Positions 55,739 to 64,000 of a DNA stretch of 64,000 nucleotides are shown here, one piece after another; the stretch's first letter is position 1, and every line of letters starts with the position of its first letter. The stretch spans positions 112,005 to 176,004 of the forward strand of contig JAXHMK010000018.1 of assembly GCA_034521495.1 (NCBI GenBank). The letters are read 5' to 3'. Under the pieces are notes generated by a model. The model saw only the letters and a program-made list of their open reading frames with translations, was not told where the DNA came from and searched no databases. This stretch comes from Balneolaceae bacterium (GTDB lineage: Bacteria; Bacteroidota; Rhodothermia; Balneolales; Balneolaceae). The translations under genes were made by a program, and so were the position numbers.

Positions 55739-56258
55739 TTATTTGCTGTGTTTAATAGACCCGGAGATTGGTGCACCGTTGGCTATATTGTCGAACATGG
55801 GAGAGTTTTTCTCAGCCGCTTCTTTAATCTGCTGTAAAATCTCCTCATTCGCATCGGTTTCAACTTCAACCTCATAGTTGATTTCGGGAAATCCCGACCG
55901 GACGTTGTCGTCAATATCCAGGTAACCCCTCAAGTCAAACGGTGCAGACACCTTTATTTTGAGGTTTTTGTAGTCGATGTTATGAAAATTGGCATTGGTT
56001 ACCCACCCGATGGTCAGGCAACTGCCCAGAGAAGCGAGCAAAAGCTCCATAGGGTCAACGGCTGTGTCTCCGCCTCCAAGCGGTTTTGGTTCATCCGTGG
56101 TAATTTCAAAGCTTCGGGCTTTGCTAACAGCAACGGCTCCATCCTTCCAAATGGTTTCGGTTTCAAATCCACCTTTGCCTTTAGAGGGATCTTTGGCAAC
56201 GGCTTCTTTGGTTTTCTGAGTAAGTGTCAATGTCGAGTGTTTGGCATGTTGCAGACAT
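55739..56258 (-). CDS. OsmC-family protein, frameshifted near the N terminus
   Basis: About 172 residues. The OsmC signature is PLGGGDTAVDPMELLLASLGSC (first peroxidatic Cys in the SLGSC helix) with a C-terminal GAPISGSIKHSK. A second Cys is not obvious, so it may belong to the single-Cys OsmC-like group. The annotated GTG at 56308 lies inside a terminator hairpin. ATG 56258 (MSAT then AKHSTLTLTQKT after one extra base near 56247) is more likely. Confidence 0.8.
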
Positions 56259-56289
56259 AGTATGTTTAGTTTTAGGTTTAGGTTAGAAA

Positions 56290-56333
56290 TAAAAAAAAGC
56301 CTCACCACATATTTCAGTGATGAGGCCTTTTAG
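56290..56333. terminator. Bidirectional terminator hairpin
   Basis: AAAAAAGCCTCAcCA and TGatGAGGCCTTTT pair around a short loop with A and T runs on both sides. It lies just upstream of the OsmC start and would end transcription from the flavodoxin side. Confidence 0.7.
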
Positions 56334-56375
56334 TGAATGTTAGAATTTTTAGAACATAACACACCTTTCCCCATC

Positions 56376-56640
56376 ACATGTTTTGTGACAACAACATGTG
56401 GTGGTGGAGAAAAGATGTTTAGAGTTCATATTGAATAAATTTTGTATGAATTTGTTTACCTGTATTCCGGATTTTATGCTCGTTCCGAAGGTCCTCCTTC
56501 GGAACGCCATCCTGAAGCTCCGCTTCCATTCAACCTTCATATCAATCAAAAGGACTCAAACATTACATATTATACATTTCCAGAAGCAGAGCTTCCAACG
56601 GCATTATACCGAAGGAGACCTTCGGTACAAGTAAAGTAAA
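56376..56640. repeat. Second hairpin array with inverted symmetry
   Basis: An isolated hairpin CACATGTT/AACATGTG (56376) is followed by four more: GTTCCGAAGG/CCTTCGGAAC (56483), GAAGC-TCC-GCTTC (56513), GAAGC-AGA-GCTTC (56583) and TACCGAAGG-AGA-CCTTCGGTA (56608). The third and fourth are near reverse complements of the second and first. The layout copies that of 19377-19490. No gene is present. Confidence 0.65.
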
Positions 56641-56652
56641 AATAAAGGGTAT

Positions 56653-57378
56653 TTATCGATACTCAGGATTTTCAAAATTCCAACGAGTTCCGTCATCCCA
56701 ATCCTGCCGGGAATTTCCATACTTGGGATAGCCATTGTTCTCCTTCAACATTTTGGCAAGATGCAGAAGATTGTAGGTCATAAAGGTGGTATTTCGCTGG
56801 GTAAATTCATTATCAAATCCAACCGGCCCGTTTTCACTTTCATCGCCATAGCTGAGGCCGGGTCCGGCTTCACCAATCCATCCGGCATCAGCCGTAGGAG
56901 GGATGCTATAGCCAATATGTTGAAGCGCATAAAGAATTCCCATCGCGCAGTGTTTAATTCCATCTTCATTCCCTGTGACCAGGCAGCCACCAGCTTTTCC
57001 ATAATACTTATACTGGCCTTTATCATTTTGAAGGCCACTCATAGCATAGAGCCGTTCAACCAGTTTCGTGGCTGCCGATGATTTTTCTCCGAGCCAGATA
57101 GGCGTGCCAATAATCAGAATATCAGCGGCATCTACCTCTTTCCAGATCTTCGGCCAATCGTCTTTATCTGCGCCATGTTCAGTCATATCCGGGTATACGC
57201 CGTATGCAATATCGTGGTCAGCAAAACGGATACATTTCGCATCCACCCCCTCTTTTTCCATGATGTTCATCGACACATCAATTAATGTACGTGTGTGACT
57301 TTTACGGGGAGATTTTTTAAGCGTACAATTAACATATAACGCTTTCAGATTTGAGAAATCAGGTTTTGAGTTAGGCAT
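56653..57378 (-). CDS. Flavodoxin-family NAD(P)H-dependent FMN oxidoreductase
   Basis: A 241-residue protein: ALYVNCTLKKSPRKSHTRTLID (phosphate loop) near the N terminus, DILIIGTPIWLGEKSS (flavin-stacking) and GKAGGCLVTGNEDGIKHC. These are features of the NAD(P)H-dependent FMN reductase group. It is upstream of the OsmC gene and downstream of a DsrE gene on the same strand. Confidence 0.82.
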   Translation of the reverse strand: MPNSKPDFSNLKALYVNCTLKKSPRKSHTRTLIDVSMNIMEKEGVDAKCIRFADHDIAYGVYPDMTEHGADKDDWPKIWKEVDAADILIIGTPIWLGEKSSAATKLVERLYAMSGLQNDKGQYKYYGKAGGCLVTGNEDGIKHCAMGILYALQHIGYSIPPTADAGWIGEAGPGLSYGDESENGPVGFDNEFTQRNTTFMTYNLLHLAKMLKENNGYPKYGNSRQDWDDGTRWNFENPEYR

Positions 57379-57442
57379 AGATCAGTTTGTCTTCAATATT
57401 TCAGCGGAGTTATCAGTTATTATGTTTTTATTCAATTATTTT

Positions 57443-57799
57443 TTAAAACGTTACAACTTTATAGTCATCTACAATAAATGAGCGGATGCTTGGATGATCG
57501 TCGTAGTCATCAAGCAGATCGACATCTGTTTTTTGAACCTCATTGATCACACCAAATGCTTTCGAGCAAAATTTGCACACACCATGAATGTTGTCTTTAA
57601 TGGCTGCATACAAGGGATGGGCATCGTGCTCTTCATCTTCCAGTTTTGGAATCCAGGTTGTACCGGCGCCATCAAAAATAATTTTAACGTCATCATCATG
57701 GTCTTGAAGTTCTTTAGCAAACTCCATTGCATTAACAACACGCCCGAGAGCTTCATGGCTTCCTGCTTCGCTTAAAACAACGATTGCTACTTTATTCAT
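57443..57799 (-). CDS. DsrE/DsrF-like protein
   Basis: A 118-residue DsrE-fold protein: VAIVVLSEAGSHEALGRVVNAM, VKIIFDGAGTTWIPKL, and KDNIHGVCKFCSKAFGV with a Cys-x2-Cys. Relatives carry sulfur or act as small redox partners. It probably forms a unit with the flavodoxin gene 65 bases downstream. Confidence 0.8.
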   Translation of the reverse strand: MNKVAIVVLSEAGSHEALGRVVNAMEFAKELQDHDDDVKIIFDGAGTTWIPKLEDEEHDAHPLYAAIKDNIHGVCKFCSKAFGVINEVQKTDVDLLDDYDDHPSIRSFIVDDYKVVTF

Positions 57800-57879
57800 T
57801 GATTGATTTAAATTTAGTTCGAATTAACAGTAGTTGGACGTTACAGCTCGATACAATCTTACCTGTAAATGCATTACTA

Positions 57880-58033
57880 AAGGCTTTGCAAAACTCTGAC
57901 CGTCATCCTGAACTTTTGACCTCGGGATCCCTCCGGGGGATTCAGGATCTCCAGATACAGGCTATAAAGACGAATGGAGAATCTGAATCAAGTTCAGATT
58001 GACCAGTAACCACGGTTTTGCAAAGCCCTCTTA
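57880..58033 (+). repeat. Family A inverted-repeat element, copy 4
   Basis: AAAGGCTTTGCAAAAC to GTTTTGCAAAGCCCTCTT, with the longer 'ctcgggatccctccggggga' insert. It ends 33 bases from the stop codon of the EgtD gene. Confidence 0.78.
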
Positions 58034-58065
58034 TTGTGATAATCTTTTTCTGAATCTTGCAGACA

Positions 58066-59010
58066 TCAATTGCATAAATACTGAACGGCAAAATACTCGT
58101 TTGAATCTGTCCAGGTATGAACATTCTTAAAGTGTGGCTCCGTCATATTTCTGAATGAAGAGAGCGTATATTTATGAGAATTTTCAGTATGGATGGTTTC
58201 GCCTTCTTCAAAATGGATCTCTTCACCGGCAATTTTAACAGTCTGCTCCACAGTACTGACCAGGTGCATCTCAATCCGGCTTTTTTTCTCATTGAATATC
58301 GCTTTATGCTCAAACCGGTTTAAATCAAAATTACCATCAAGTTCCTTATTGATTCTTTGTAAAACATTCTTATTAAACTGAGCGGTTACTCCCTCGGAAT
58401 CATCATAAGCGGCAAGCAGAGTTTCGCGGTCTTTAACCAGATCAAATCCAACCAGCAATCCGCCATGTTCATCTAATGAATCGGCAATCAAACCGATAAA
58501 ATCTTCAGCATCTTCTTTCGTGAAATTTCCAATGGTTGATCCGGGGAAATAGATAATTCGATCTGCCTCATCTGGAATTTTTGGCAATTCTATAGGCTGA
58601 GTATAATCAGCAGCTAAAGGTTGTATTTGCAAGTTGGGATATTCTGCACGGAGGATGTCAGCTACATCATCTAAAAAGGTTTTTGAGATATCCACCGGTA
58701 CATAGGAGTACAAATCTTCCAGGTGATCGAGCAACAAACGAGTTTTTAAACTGCTTCCACTTCCCAATTCAACAAGTTGGATATTTTTGCCCAGCTTCTC
58801 TGAAATATCCCGGATGTTTTTTTGCATGATGTTCAGTTCCGTCCGGGTCAGGTAATATTCGTCCAGCTGGCAGATCTCATCAAAGAGTTGCGAACCGCGA
58901 TTATCATAGAAATATTTACTTGGCAACGTTTTTTGTGTCTTTTGCAGGCCTTTAAGAACATCTGTTAGCATCTCTTCCGAGATTTTCTTTTCCCCTAAAA
59001 TAGCTTCCAT
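58066..59010 (-). CDS. egtD: L-histidine N-alpha-methyltransferase (EgtD)
   Basis: A 314-residue SAM-dependent methyltransferase of the EgtD/DUF2260 type: LPSKYFYDNRGSQLFDEI, VELGSGSSLKTRLLLDHL (SAM), IIYFPGSTIGNFT and GFDLVKDRETLLAAYDD, which match EgtD. It makes hercynine, the first step to ergothioneine. No EgtB is seen in this window, so the rest of the pathway would be elsewhere. Fits a low-molecular-weight thiol theme. Confidence 0.87.
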   Translation of the reverse strand: MEAILGEKKISEEMLTDVLKGLQKTQKTLPSKYFYDNRGSQLFDEICQLDEYYLTRTELNIMQKNIRDISEKLGKNIQLVELGSGSSLKTRLLLDHLEDLYSYVPVDISKTFLDDVADILRAEYPNLQIQPLAADYTQPIELPKIPDEADRIIYFPGSTIGNFTKEDAEDFIGLIADSLDEHGGLLVGFDLVKDRETLLAAYDDSEGVTAQFNKNVLQRINKELDGNFDLNRFEHKAIFNEKKSRIEMHLVSTVEQTVKIAGEEIHFEEGETIHTENSHKYTLSSFRNMTEPHFKNVHTWTDSNEYFAVQYLCN

Positions 59011-59310
59011 AAAAATTTTCTTTAAATCAGGTTTATTCAGTAGATGTATTTAGTGATGTTAATCTTACCACATTAAACTCAGAAATTCTGTTCGTCATTC
59101 AAATCTATTAAAGTAATGTCAGTTCGAAATTTGTTTTCGACTCCACTCCGCCCCAGTAGCAGGTTGGAACCTGTACCGTAAAGGATTTCTTTGGAGTGCT
59201 CAATCTGATGTTCATCATTATCTTAAAGCCGAACTCAGGAGAAAGTAAGATTTTGGTTTGTTCCCTCGTCTAATACCTGTCTGCATACTTTTTTGATTAA
59301 AAAATTTAAC

Positions 59311-60993
59311 ATGAAAAAAATAAGGGAAGGCGACTACTCAGTAAAAAAATATGTTGCTGTGGTTTCGGCCTTTATTGTGGCAGCAAGTTTGTTGGTAGTA
59401 CTTACTACGTTTGCCATTAATATGCTAACTGCTACGGGGGATCTGAATCGGTTGATGGTTCAGTGGGCCCAGAATAACAGCAACAACGATTCACTAATAG
59501 TTGATTACCTGGAGACAGGGGATCAATCATCTCTTCTTGCGTACGAGTCTTCCAAATCTGCACAAAAAGAGGTTGAAAACGTGATTGATGAATTGATGAC
59601 GGATCAACCCAAAGCTAATATTGTGTTCTCGGTATTTTCATCTGATGAAATACATCCCAATGAGATCAACGGTTTGATCCGAATTTTTACTCTCTTTTCT
59701 GAAACGGATCAGATACAGATGATTAAGCAGACCTGGTTTGATCTGCAAGAAATACAACAAAAGAAGGAGGTTCTTTTTGAATCTTTGATATCGGAAAGCA
59801 ATCCACCCGTGAATGTTCCTGACAGTACGATGAACAGGCTTGAGGAGTTAAAACAAGGAACTTATACACTTTCAAGAGAAATGATCCTGGGGAGTTCAAG
59901 CGTACTTCTTATGCTGAAACGCTATTCGCTGTGGGTTACAATATTGCTGGGAATTCTCATAGTGTTGATTGGGGTGATATATACAGTAAGAGGAATTAAG
60001 CAGATCAAAAGAGCCGATAATTTATTGCAAGAACGGGATTATCTTGCGCTGTTTCCGGAATTAAACCAGTACCCGGTATTCAATATATCCGCAAGCGGTG
60101 ATCTCGGATTTATTAATCAATCTGCATTACAACTGTTTCCATCTTTGCAAAAGAAAGGCCTTAACCATCCCTTCCTGGAAAAACTAAAGAGTGAAATGTT
60201 CAATCTTTCAGAAAAATGGGGATCAACATCCATCAAAGAGATTAATACAGGCGGGAAATATTACCAGCAGGTGATCAATTTTATATCAAAAGAAAAGGGG
60301 ATTCATGTTCACTCCATTGACATTACACAATTGAAGGAGGAGCAACTTAAACTTTCGGAGTCTCTGGAGGAAAAAAATATACTGCTTGCAGAAATTCATC
60401 ACAGGGTAAAAAATAACATGGCAGTTATATCGGGACTTTTGGAACTGCAGGAGATGCTCGGTGACAGCCCTGAAACGGCACTTGCAGAGAGCCGGTCCAG
60501 GATTCAGTCTATGGCTATTGTCCATGAACTTCTGTATCAATCGGATTCATTTTCGGCCATTGATGCTGCACAGTATATCAACAAACTTGGAAATCACCTC
60601 CAGGTCAATTTTAGCAGAGTTCGGGAGGTTCACAGTGATGTTTTTATGGGTGATGATGCCACAATTAACATCAATCTGGCAGTACCTCTCGGGCTGCTGA
60701 TCAATGAGATTGCCTATTACATATTTACGATAATTTCAGAGACTGAAGATAAGATTAGTATCCATTTGTCAATGAAGCAGATGGAGGATCAGTATTGTGT
60801 ACAGATACAGGCATCAGGTAAACAGGTGAAAAACAATTTAAATGGCGATACCTCAAATCTGCGATTAAACCTGATTCAAAAACTACTCAAACAGATAGAC
60901 GGACAATTGAAATATCCCGAATCCGATCATTTCACCATTCAAATAGTGTTTGATAGTACCATCAAAAAAGGATCAAACAGTGCATATCTCTAA
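59311..60993 (+). CDS. HisKA_2-type histidine kinase with degenerate ATPase domain
   Basis: A 560-residue membrane kinase. Two membrane segments (about 8-32 and 207-229) frame a periplasmic domain. The HisKA_2 helix has the phospho-acceptor in AEIHHRVKNN (His363/364). The ATPase domain keeps a single Asn (LLINEIAYYIF) but lacks the second Asn of the N box. Its G boxes are changed (IQASGKQV in place of DxGxG, LRLNLI in place of GLGLxLI). So ATP binding is doubtful. I use ATG 59311 over TTG 59293. No response regulator is adjacent. Confidence 0.78.
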   Translation: MKKIREGDYSVKKYVAVVSAFIVAASLLVVLTTFAINMLTATGDLNRLMVQWAQNNSNNDSLIVDYLETGDQSSLLAYESSKSAQKEVENVIDELMTDQPKANIVFSVFSSDEIHPNEINGLIRIFTLFSETDQIQMIKQTWFDLQEIQQKKEVLFESLISESNPPVNVPDSTMNRLEELKQGTYTLSREMILGSSSVLLMLKRYSLWVTILLGILIVLIGVIYTVRGIKQIKRADNLLQERDYLALFPELNQYPVFNISASGDLGFINQSALQLFPSLQKKGLNHPFLEKLKSEMFNLSEKWGSTSIKEINTGGKYYQQVINFISKEKGIHVHSIDITQLKEEQLKLSESLEEKNILLAEIHHRVKNNMAVISGLLELQEMLGDSPETALAESRSRIQSMAIVHELLYQSDSFSAIDAAQYINKLGNHLQVNFSRVREVHSDVFMGDDATININLAVPLGLLINEIAYYIFTIISETEDKISIHLSMKQMEDQYCVQIQASGKQVKNNLNGDTSNLRLNLIQKLLKQIDGQLKYPESDHFTIQIVFDSTIKKGSNSAYL

Positions 60994-61004
60994 TCTTTTT
61001 ATAT

Positions 61005-61466
61005 ATGAAATGGAGTAAAGTAATAATTAGCGGAATCCTGGCTACCTTTTCAATGGATGTTGCCATGAATGGTGCCATGTACTTTTTGGAAATGAACCCG
61101 ACAAATATCCACCCGGCGGCAGCTTTTCTGTACAATCTCGGGGTTGAACAGTCGCAGTTAGCTACTTTACTGCACTACTGTTACGGAACACTTTGGTCTG
61201 TTGTATTCGTGTACACCTTTGAGGAGGATGTCTCTGAAAAACGGGGAATTCAGCTTGCTGGTGTTTTGTGGCTTTTTATGATGTTGGTTTACAGCCCGAT
61301 TATCGGGTGGGGATTTTTTGGTATGGGCAATGCAAAACTGCTCACTGCAGAACATCCGCTCTATCTAACCTCTACGGGCGAGTACCTGTTTATGACACTT
61401 TTGGTGCACCTGGTGTACGGAACGGTTTTGGGATTTTTAAGCCGCAAATTTGTGATACAAAAGTAG
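61005..61466 (+). CDS. Small integral membrane protein, unknown
   Basis: A 153-residue protein with four hydrophobic segments: about 5-28, 42-65, 80-100 and 120-145. No family recognised. It is 11 bases after the kinase gene, so likely cotranscribed and possibly functionally linked. Confidence 0.6.
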   Translation: MKWSKVIISGILATFSMDVAMNGAMYFLEMNPTNIHPAAAFLYNLGVEQSQLATLLHYCYGTLWSVVFVYTFEEDVSEKRGIQLAGVLWLFMMLVYSPIIGWGFFGMGNAKLLTAEHPLYLTSTGEYLFMTLLVHLVYGTVLGFLSRKFVIQK

Positions 61467-61534
61467 GAGGTAAGATTATTTTTCCTTACTCCATCTATAT
61501 TATGTAATCGAAATTAAATAAAAACAAAATAAAC

Positions 61535-61957
61535 ATGGATAGACTAAATAAACTTTCGGGTATTGCACACTGGCTTCCGCGATTTGCACTTGCGGCCATC
61601 TTTATCTATCACGGGTTCCCAAAAGTAGCTATGGCAGGAGAAGTGGCAGCTATGATGGGAATGCCCGTAGCAATGGTATTTATGCTTGGAGTGGTGGAAA
61701 TTGGAGGCTCCTTACTACTTCTCTGGGGCGGAATAGGTCCCGAATGGGCTACAAGGCTTGCCGGAATACTCTTTACAGTTGTGATGATTGGTGCTATCGC
61801 CATGGTCCATGCCCAGTTTGGGTGGAACTCAATAAATATGGGTGATAATGGCGGACGAGGTATGGAGTTTCAAGTGCTTATAATAGCCACCTCTCTGCTT
61901 TACACTTTTAAAGGAAATGCACTTAACAAGAAAGTAACTGCATCACAAGCAGGCTGA
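61535..61957 (+). CDS. DoxX-family membrane protein
   Basis: A 140-residue protein with four membrane segments and the DoxX pattern IYHGFPKV, MLGVVEIGGSLLLL, and RLAGILFTVVMIGAI. DoxX proteins are linked to thiosulfate or thiol-redox functions in some systems. A terminator follows. Confidence 0.82.
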   Translation: MDRLNKLSGIAHWLPRFALAAIFIYHGFPKVAMAGEVAAMMGMPVAMVFMLGVVEIGGSLLLLWGGIGPEWATRLAGILFTVVMIGAIAMVHAQFGWNSINMGDNGGRGMEFQVLIIATSLLYTFKGNALNKKVTASQAG

Positions 61958-61983
61958 TAATTTTATGACTCCCATAAAGAGAC

Positions 61984-62021
61984 AGGTGAGGGGATTTGAT
62001 CATCCTCTCGCCTTTTTTAAT
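61984..62021 (+). terminator. Terminator after the DoxX gene
   Basis: AGGTGAGGGGAT and ATCCTCTCGCCT form a 12-pair stem (two wobbles) followed by TTTTTT. Confidence 0.75.
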
Positions 62022-62094
62022 AAGAAATGATTTATGGGAATAGACCGTAAATATCTTTTCGATGTGCTGCGCGGGCTAATTCGATTTTATTATC

Positions 62095-62242
62095 AGAAGG
62101 CTTTGCAAAACTATGACCGTCATCCTGAACATCGGGATCCCTCCGGGGGATTCAGGATCTCCTGATACTGGCTATAAAGACGAATGGAGAATCTGAATCG
62201 AGTTCAGATTGACGCATACCCACGGTTTTGCAAAGCCTTCTA
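62095..62242 (+). repeat. Family A inverted-repeat element, copy 5
   Basis: AGAAGGCTTTGCAAAAC to GTTTTGCAAAGCCTTCT, with the 'cgggatccctccggggga' insert. It overlaps the 3' end of the toxin gene. Confidence 0.8.
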
Positions 62243-62246
62243 TCAT

Positions 62247-62447
62247 TTAAAAAAAATCCGATTCTGTAATCCCCTGCCCGTAAACGGTATGCATTTTGCT
62301 TTCCTTAATGGATTTGATATTTGTAATTTTATCAAGAGAGGGTGCCTTTTTAATTTTTAAAACAGTCTTCTTAATCTTTTCTTTGGTGGGCTGGTTTTTA
62401 ATTTTTTGAAGGTCTTTTTTGAATGATTCGAGATAGATTACTTGCAT
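62247..62447 (-). pseudogene. RelE/ParE-like toxin, frameshifted and truncated by a repeat
   Basis: The intact N-terminal part reads VIYLESFKKDLQKIKNQ, KIKKAPSLDKITNIKSIK. After one missing base near 62310, the other frame continues NAYRLRAGDYRIGFFLND, the RelE core. It then runs straight into repeat family A copy 5, so the C-terminal strand of about 20 residues is lost. Stop abuts the antitoxin's start. Confidence 0.72.
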
Positions 62448-62633
62448 TTAACTATCAAGTATTTCCATGATCTCTTTTTCAGGAACTGTTTTTGTCCGAT
62501 CAGCTTCATCTAAAAGTATTGACATACCAATATCTTCCATTTCTTCTGCAGTCAGAGTTTTTGATTCCAACCCCATCTTTTTTAGTAAGGCCAAATCTTT
62601 TTTGTTTTCACTTTTGATAATAAGAGCATCCAT
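62448..62633 (-). CDS. Antitoxin of the RelE/ParE-like pair
   Basis: A 61-residue protein whose stop directly abuts the toxin start, in the antitoxin-first order of type II pairs. It is acidic toward the C terminus (KEIMEILDS). Fold not recognisable by eye; context supports the role. Confidence 0.65.
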   Translation of the reverse strand: MDALIIKSENKKDLALLKKMGLESKTLTAEEMEDIGMSILLDEADRTKTVPEKEIMEILDS

Positions 62634-62853
62634 AATTTGAGCCTCAGCGTTTAATTTGATTTCAATAGATAACGCAAGATAACCCGTAACAATTTTGTTT
62701 CATGCAGATAATTATTCTCGAACAGCGATCCTTTTTATAAAAAATGAAGTTCATAAAATGTTAGAGAACTTATTTGGAGAGGTGTATTACTTCTGCTCAA
62801 ATCCATCCCGAGAGCCTTTTTTGACGTAGAGATCGTTTCCAGAGTATCAAAAT

Positions 62854-62896
62854 AAAAAACCCTTGCAATCCATAAGTAATTGAACTGCAAGGGTTT
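62854..62896 (-). terminator. Terminator downstream of the tRNA-Leu fragment
   Basis: AAACCCTTGCA and TGCAAGGGTTT form an 11-pair perfect stem with A and T runs. Read on the minus strand it follows the tRNA 3' end. Confidence 0.75.
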
Positions 62897-62900
62897 AGAG

Positions 62901-62955
62901 TACCTCGGGCCGGACTCGAACCGGCACTGGCATTTTGATGCCAATTAGATTTACA
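62901..62955 (-). tRNA. tRNA-Leu 3' fragment (pseudo-tRNA or attachment remnant)
   Basis: 47 bases are identical to the 3' part of the tRNA-Leu at 63941: acceptor strand, T arm and long variable arm. Identity ends around 62947-62953, before the anticodon stem, and the rest is unrelated. It has its own terminator. Confidence 0.7.
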
Positions 62956-63214
62956 ATGCTGTATCATCAATTCCTAACTGTTCATAATGAGCAGATTTTT
63001 TATTCAAGGAAGCGATTCATGGGAATAGATTGTAGATCTCTTTCGAATTTCCAATAGTTATAGTTATAAATCGATTCCAAAAATAGAGAACAAGGTTATT
63101 CATGTTCCGGTTGATGCGTCAATCTTAAAGTAATTTGAGAGATCTTTCCCTTTAAATTCGCATAAAAGGAGAAAGGGAAAGATTTTATTTCAAATCAATA
63201 ACAGGGAGGAAGTG

Positions 63215-63679
63215 ATGATTATTTATAATCGAATATTCTCAATGGCAATTTTTATCGTCTTTATGACGATGATTTCTTGTAAGGATAATTCAACAAACAA
63301 TAACAGCCCTTCAATTGAGATTAATGACGCGACAGCAACACTTTTTCAATTGAATACCGATGGGTGTGATTTTGGTTCTGGTAATATAGGAAGCGCTTTC
63401 CTGATCGAATTAAATATTGATTCATCATCAGACATTGAAATTGATGGGATTGAATTTGATATAACATTTGTAGGGGGAGCGGAATTTGAAAATTCGTTTA
63501 CTGATGATTTTGATTTGACCAATGATGGGCTTGAATTTATTAGATGCTTTCGGTTTGGAGAAACTCAAGAAGTTATAATGGATATAAGAATTTTAGCAAA
63601 TGACGAAACGATTGAGAGTAATGAAATTACTATTAGTATAGATAGGCCAGATGGTGCTAATAAAGAGATTGATTCATGA
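63215..63679 (+). CDS. Small lipoprotein of unknown function
   Basis: A 154-residue protein. The signal ends in a lipobox (MISCK). GGGAGGA at 63204-63210 gives a clear ribosome site for ATG 63215, better than GTG 63212. The body is acidic and beta-like, rich in Asp, Asn and Glu, with two further Cys (DGCDFG and IRCFRF). It lies alone between the two tRNA-Leu sequences, as cargo would. Confidence 0.65.
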   Translation: MIIYNRIFSMAIFIVFMTMISCKDNSTNNNSPSIEINDATATLFQLNTDGCDFGSGNIGSAFLIELNIDSSSDIEIDGIEFDITFVGGAEFENSFTDDFDLTNDGLEFIRCFRFGETQEVIMDIRILANDETIESNEITISIDRPDGANKEIDS

Positions 63680-63940
63680 TTATTTATCAAATTGAATTAA
63701 CCATCTATACATATTGAATTAATCACATAAAGGGAAAAATACCACAAGAGGGTAGATAGGTTGATTTCATAAAAAATCTCAGATACTTCTGGTTATATAG
63801 CTAACGAAGAACACCGTTAGTCGCGTTCTTCGGTTTGATTAGCTCATTTTCCTTCGCCGGGCTTGGTCTCTGGCTCTTCAAACTCGTAATCAAATAAAAA
63901 ACCCTTACAAGTCTGTAGACTCATAAGGGCTTATAAAAAG
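63680..63940. other. 261-base gap upstream of tRNA-Leu 3' end
   Basis: It contains the tRNA terminator CCCTTA/TAAGGG hairpin (63902-63929) and otherwise no recognisable feature. Confidence 0.5.
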
Positions 63941-64000
63941 TACCTCGGGCCGGACTCGAACCGGCACTGGCATTTTGATGCCAATTGGATTTTAAGTCCA
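63941..64000 (-). tRNA. tRNA-Leu(UAA), 3' part, cut by the window edge
   Basis: On the minus strand: TGGACTTAAAATCCA (anticodon TAA in its loop), a class II variable arm (ATTGGCATCAAAATGCC), T arm GCCGG-TTCGAGT-CCGGC and acceptor CCGAGGT with discriminator A. CCA is not encoded. The 5' half lies outside the window. Confidence 0.9.

Noticed and set aside
55739..56308. GTG start at 56308 for the OsmC gene
   Set aside because: It lies inside a terminator hairpin; ATG 56258 with a one-base correction gives a better N terminus.
1..64000. CRISPR array
   Set aside because: The repeats seen are palindromic and dispersed; no regularly spaced direct repeats with unique spacers occur.

Overview
The window looks like chromosomal DNA of a free-living, Gram-negative bacterium of the Bacteroidota/Balneolota/Rhodothermota group, and a Balneolaceae-like genome is my best guess. 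The evidence is indirect. Start codons lack strong Shine-Dalgarno sequences, lipoproteins and outer-membrane barrels are frequent, and the family mix is typical of that group: DUF3179, YceI, Npt-type nucleotide transporters fused to HEAT repeats, YtxJ, GDCCVxC proteins and large metallophosphoesterase-barrel fusions. Intergenic DNA is full of small inverted-repeat elements. There is no phage, CRISPR or rRNA. One partial tRNA-Leu lies at the right edge.

Layout. 0-3 kb: a DksA/TraR zinc-finger protein and a HelD-like helicase. 3.4-11.9 kb: a co-directional amine cluster (class III aminotransferase, carbon-nitrogen hydrolase, Orn/Lys/Arg decarboxylase, ATP-grasp ligase, aldehyde dehydrogenase). 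12-14.3 kb: an alpha/beta hydrolase and an ECF sigma factor with a small zinc-binding partner, all on the minus strand. 14.3-18.9 kb: DUF3179, a MerA-like flavoprotein, DUF2721, an AhpD-like protein, DUF302 and an SRPBCC protein. 19.8-26.6 kb: three cell-envelope proteins (an outer-membrane barrel, a kinase-like lipoprotein, and a metallophosphoesterase/kinase-like/barrel fusion). 27.2-31.7 kb: two nucleotide-transporter-family proteins, one with HEAT repeats, and a cyclic-nucleotide-binding protein. 31.8-34.6 kb: metallophosphoesterase, HAD and YceI.

34.7-35.8 kb holds a decayed copy of a mercury-type operon interrupted by an IS630 transposase fragment. 35.8-41.5 kb: cupredoxin, an unknown secreted protein, a YiiX-like hydrolase, a TPP enzyme and an SDR. 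42.2-46.5 kb: an intact mercury/heavy-metal operon (48-aa Cys protein, MerR, ArsR, MerTP-like, GDCCVxC, MerF-like, flavoprotein). It converges on a minus-strand thiol/arsenic operon (TlpA-like, CcdA, YtxJ, ArsM-like). 49.8-53 kb: a thioredoxin, an envelope barrel and a second DUF3179 protein. 54-59 kb: glycosidase, OsmC, flavodoxin, DsrE and EgtD. 59.3-62 kb: a degenerate histidine kinase and two small membrane proteins. 62.2-64 kb: a broken toxin with its antitoxin, a lipoprotein, a tRNA-Leu 3' fragment and the start of the complete tRNA-Leu.

Two themes stand out. First, metal and thiol stress functions are concentrated between 34 and 59 kb, with several families present twice in the window. 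Second, the intergenic spaces carry at least five families of palindromic elements, including arrays of hairpins with matching loops. About a dozen genes show single-base frameshifts, mostly one-base gains. These look more like sequencing or assembly error than real decay, so merged coordinates are given for them.
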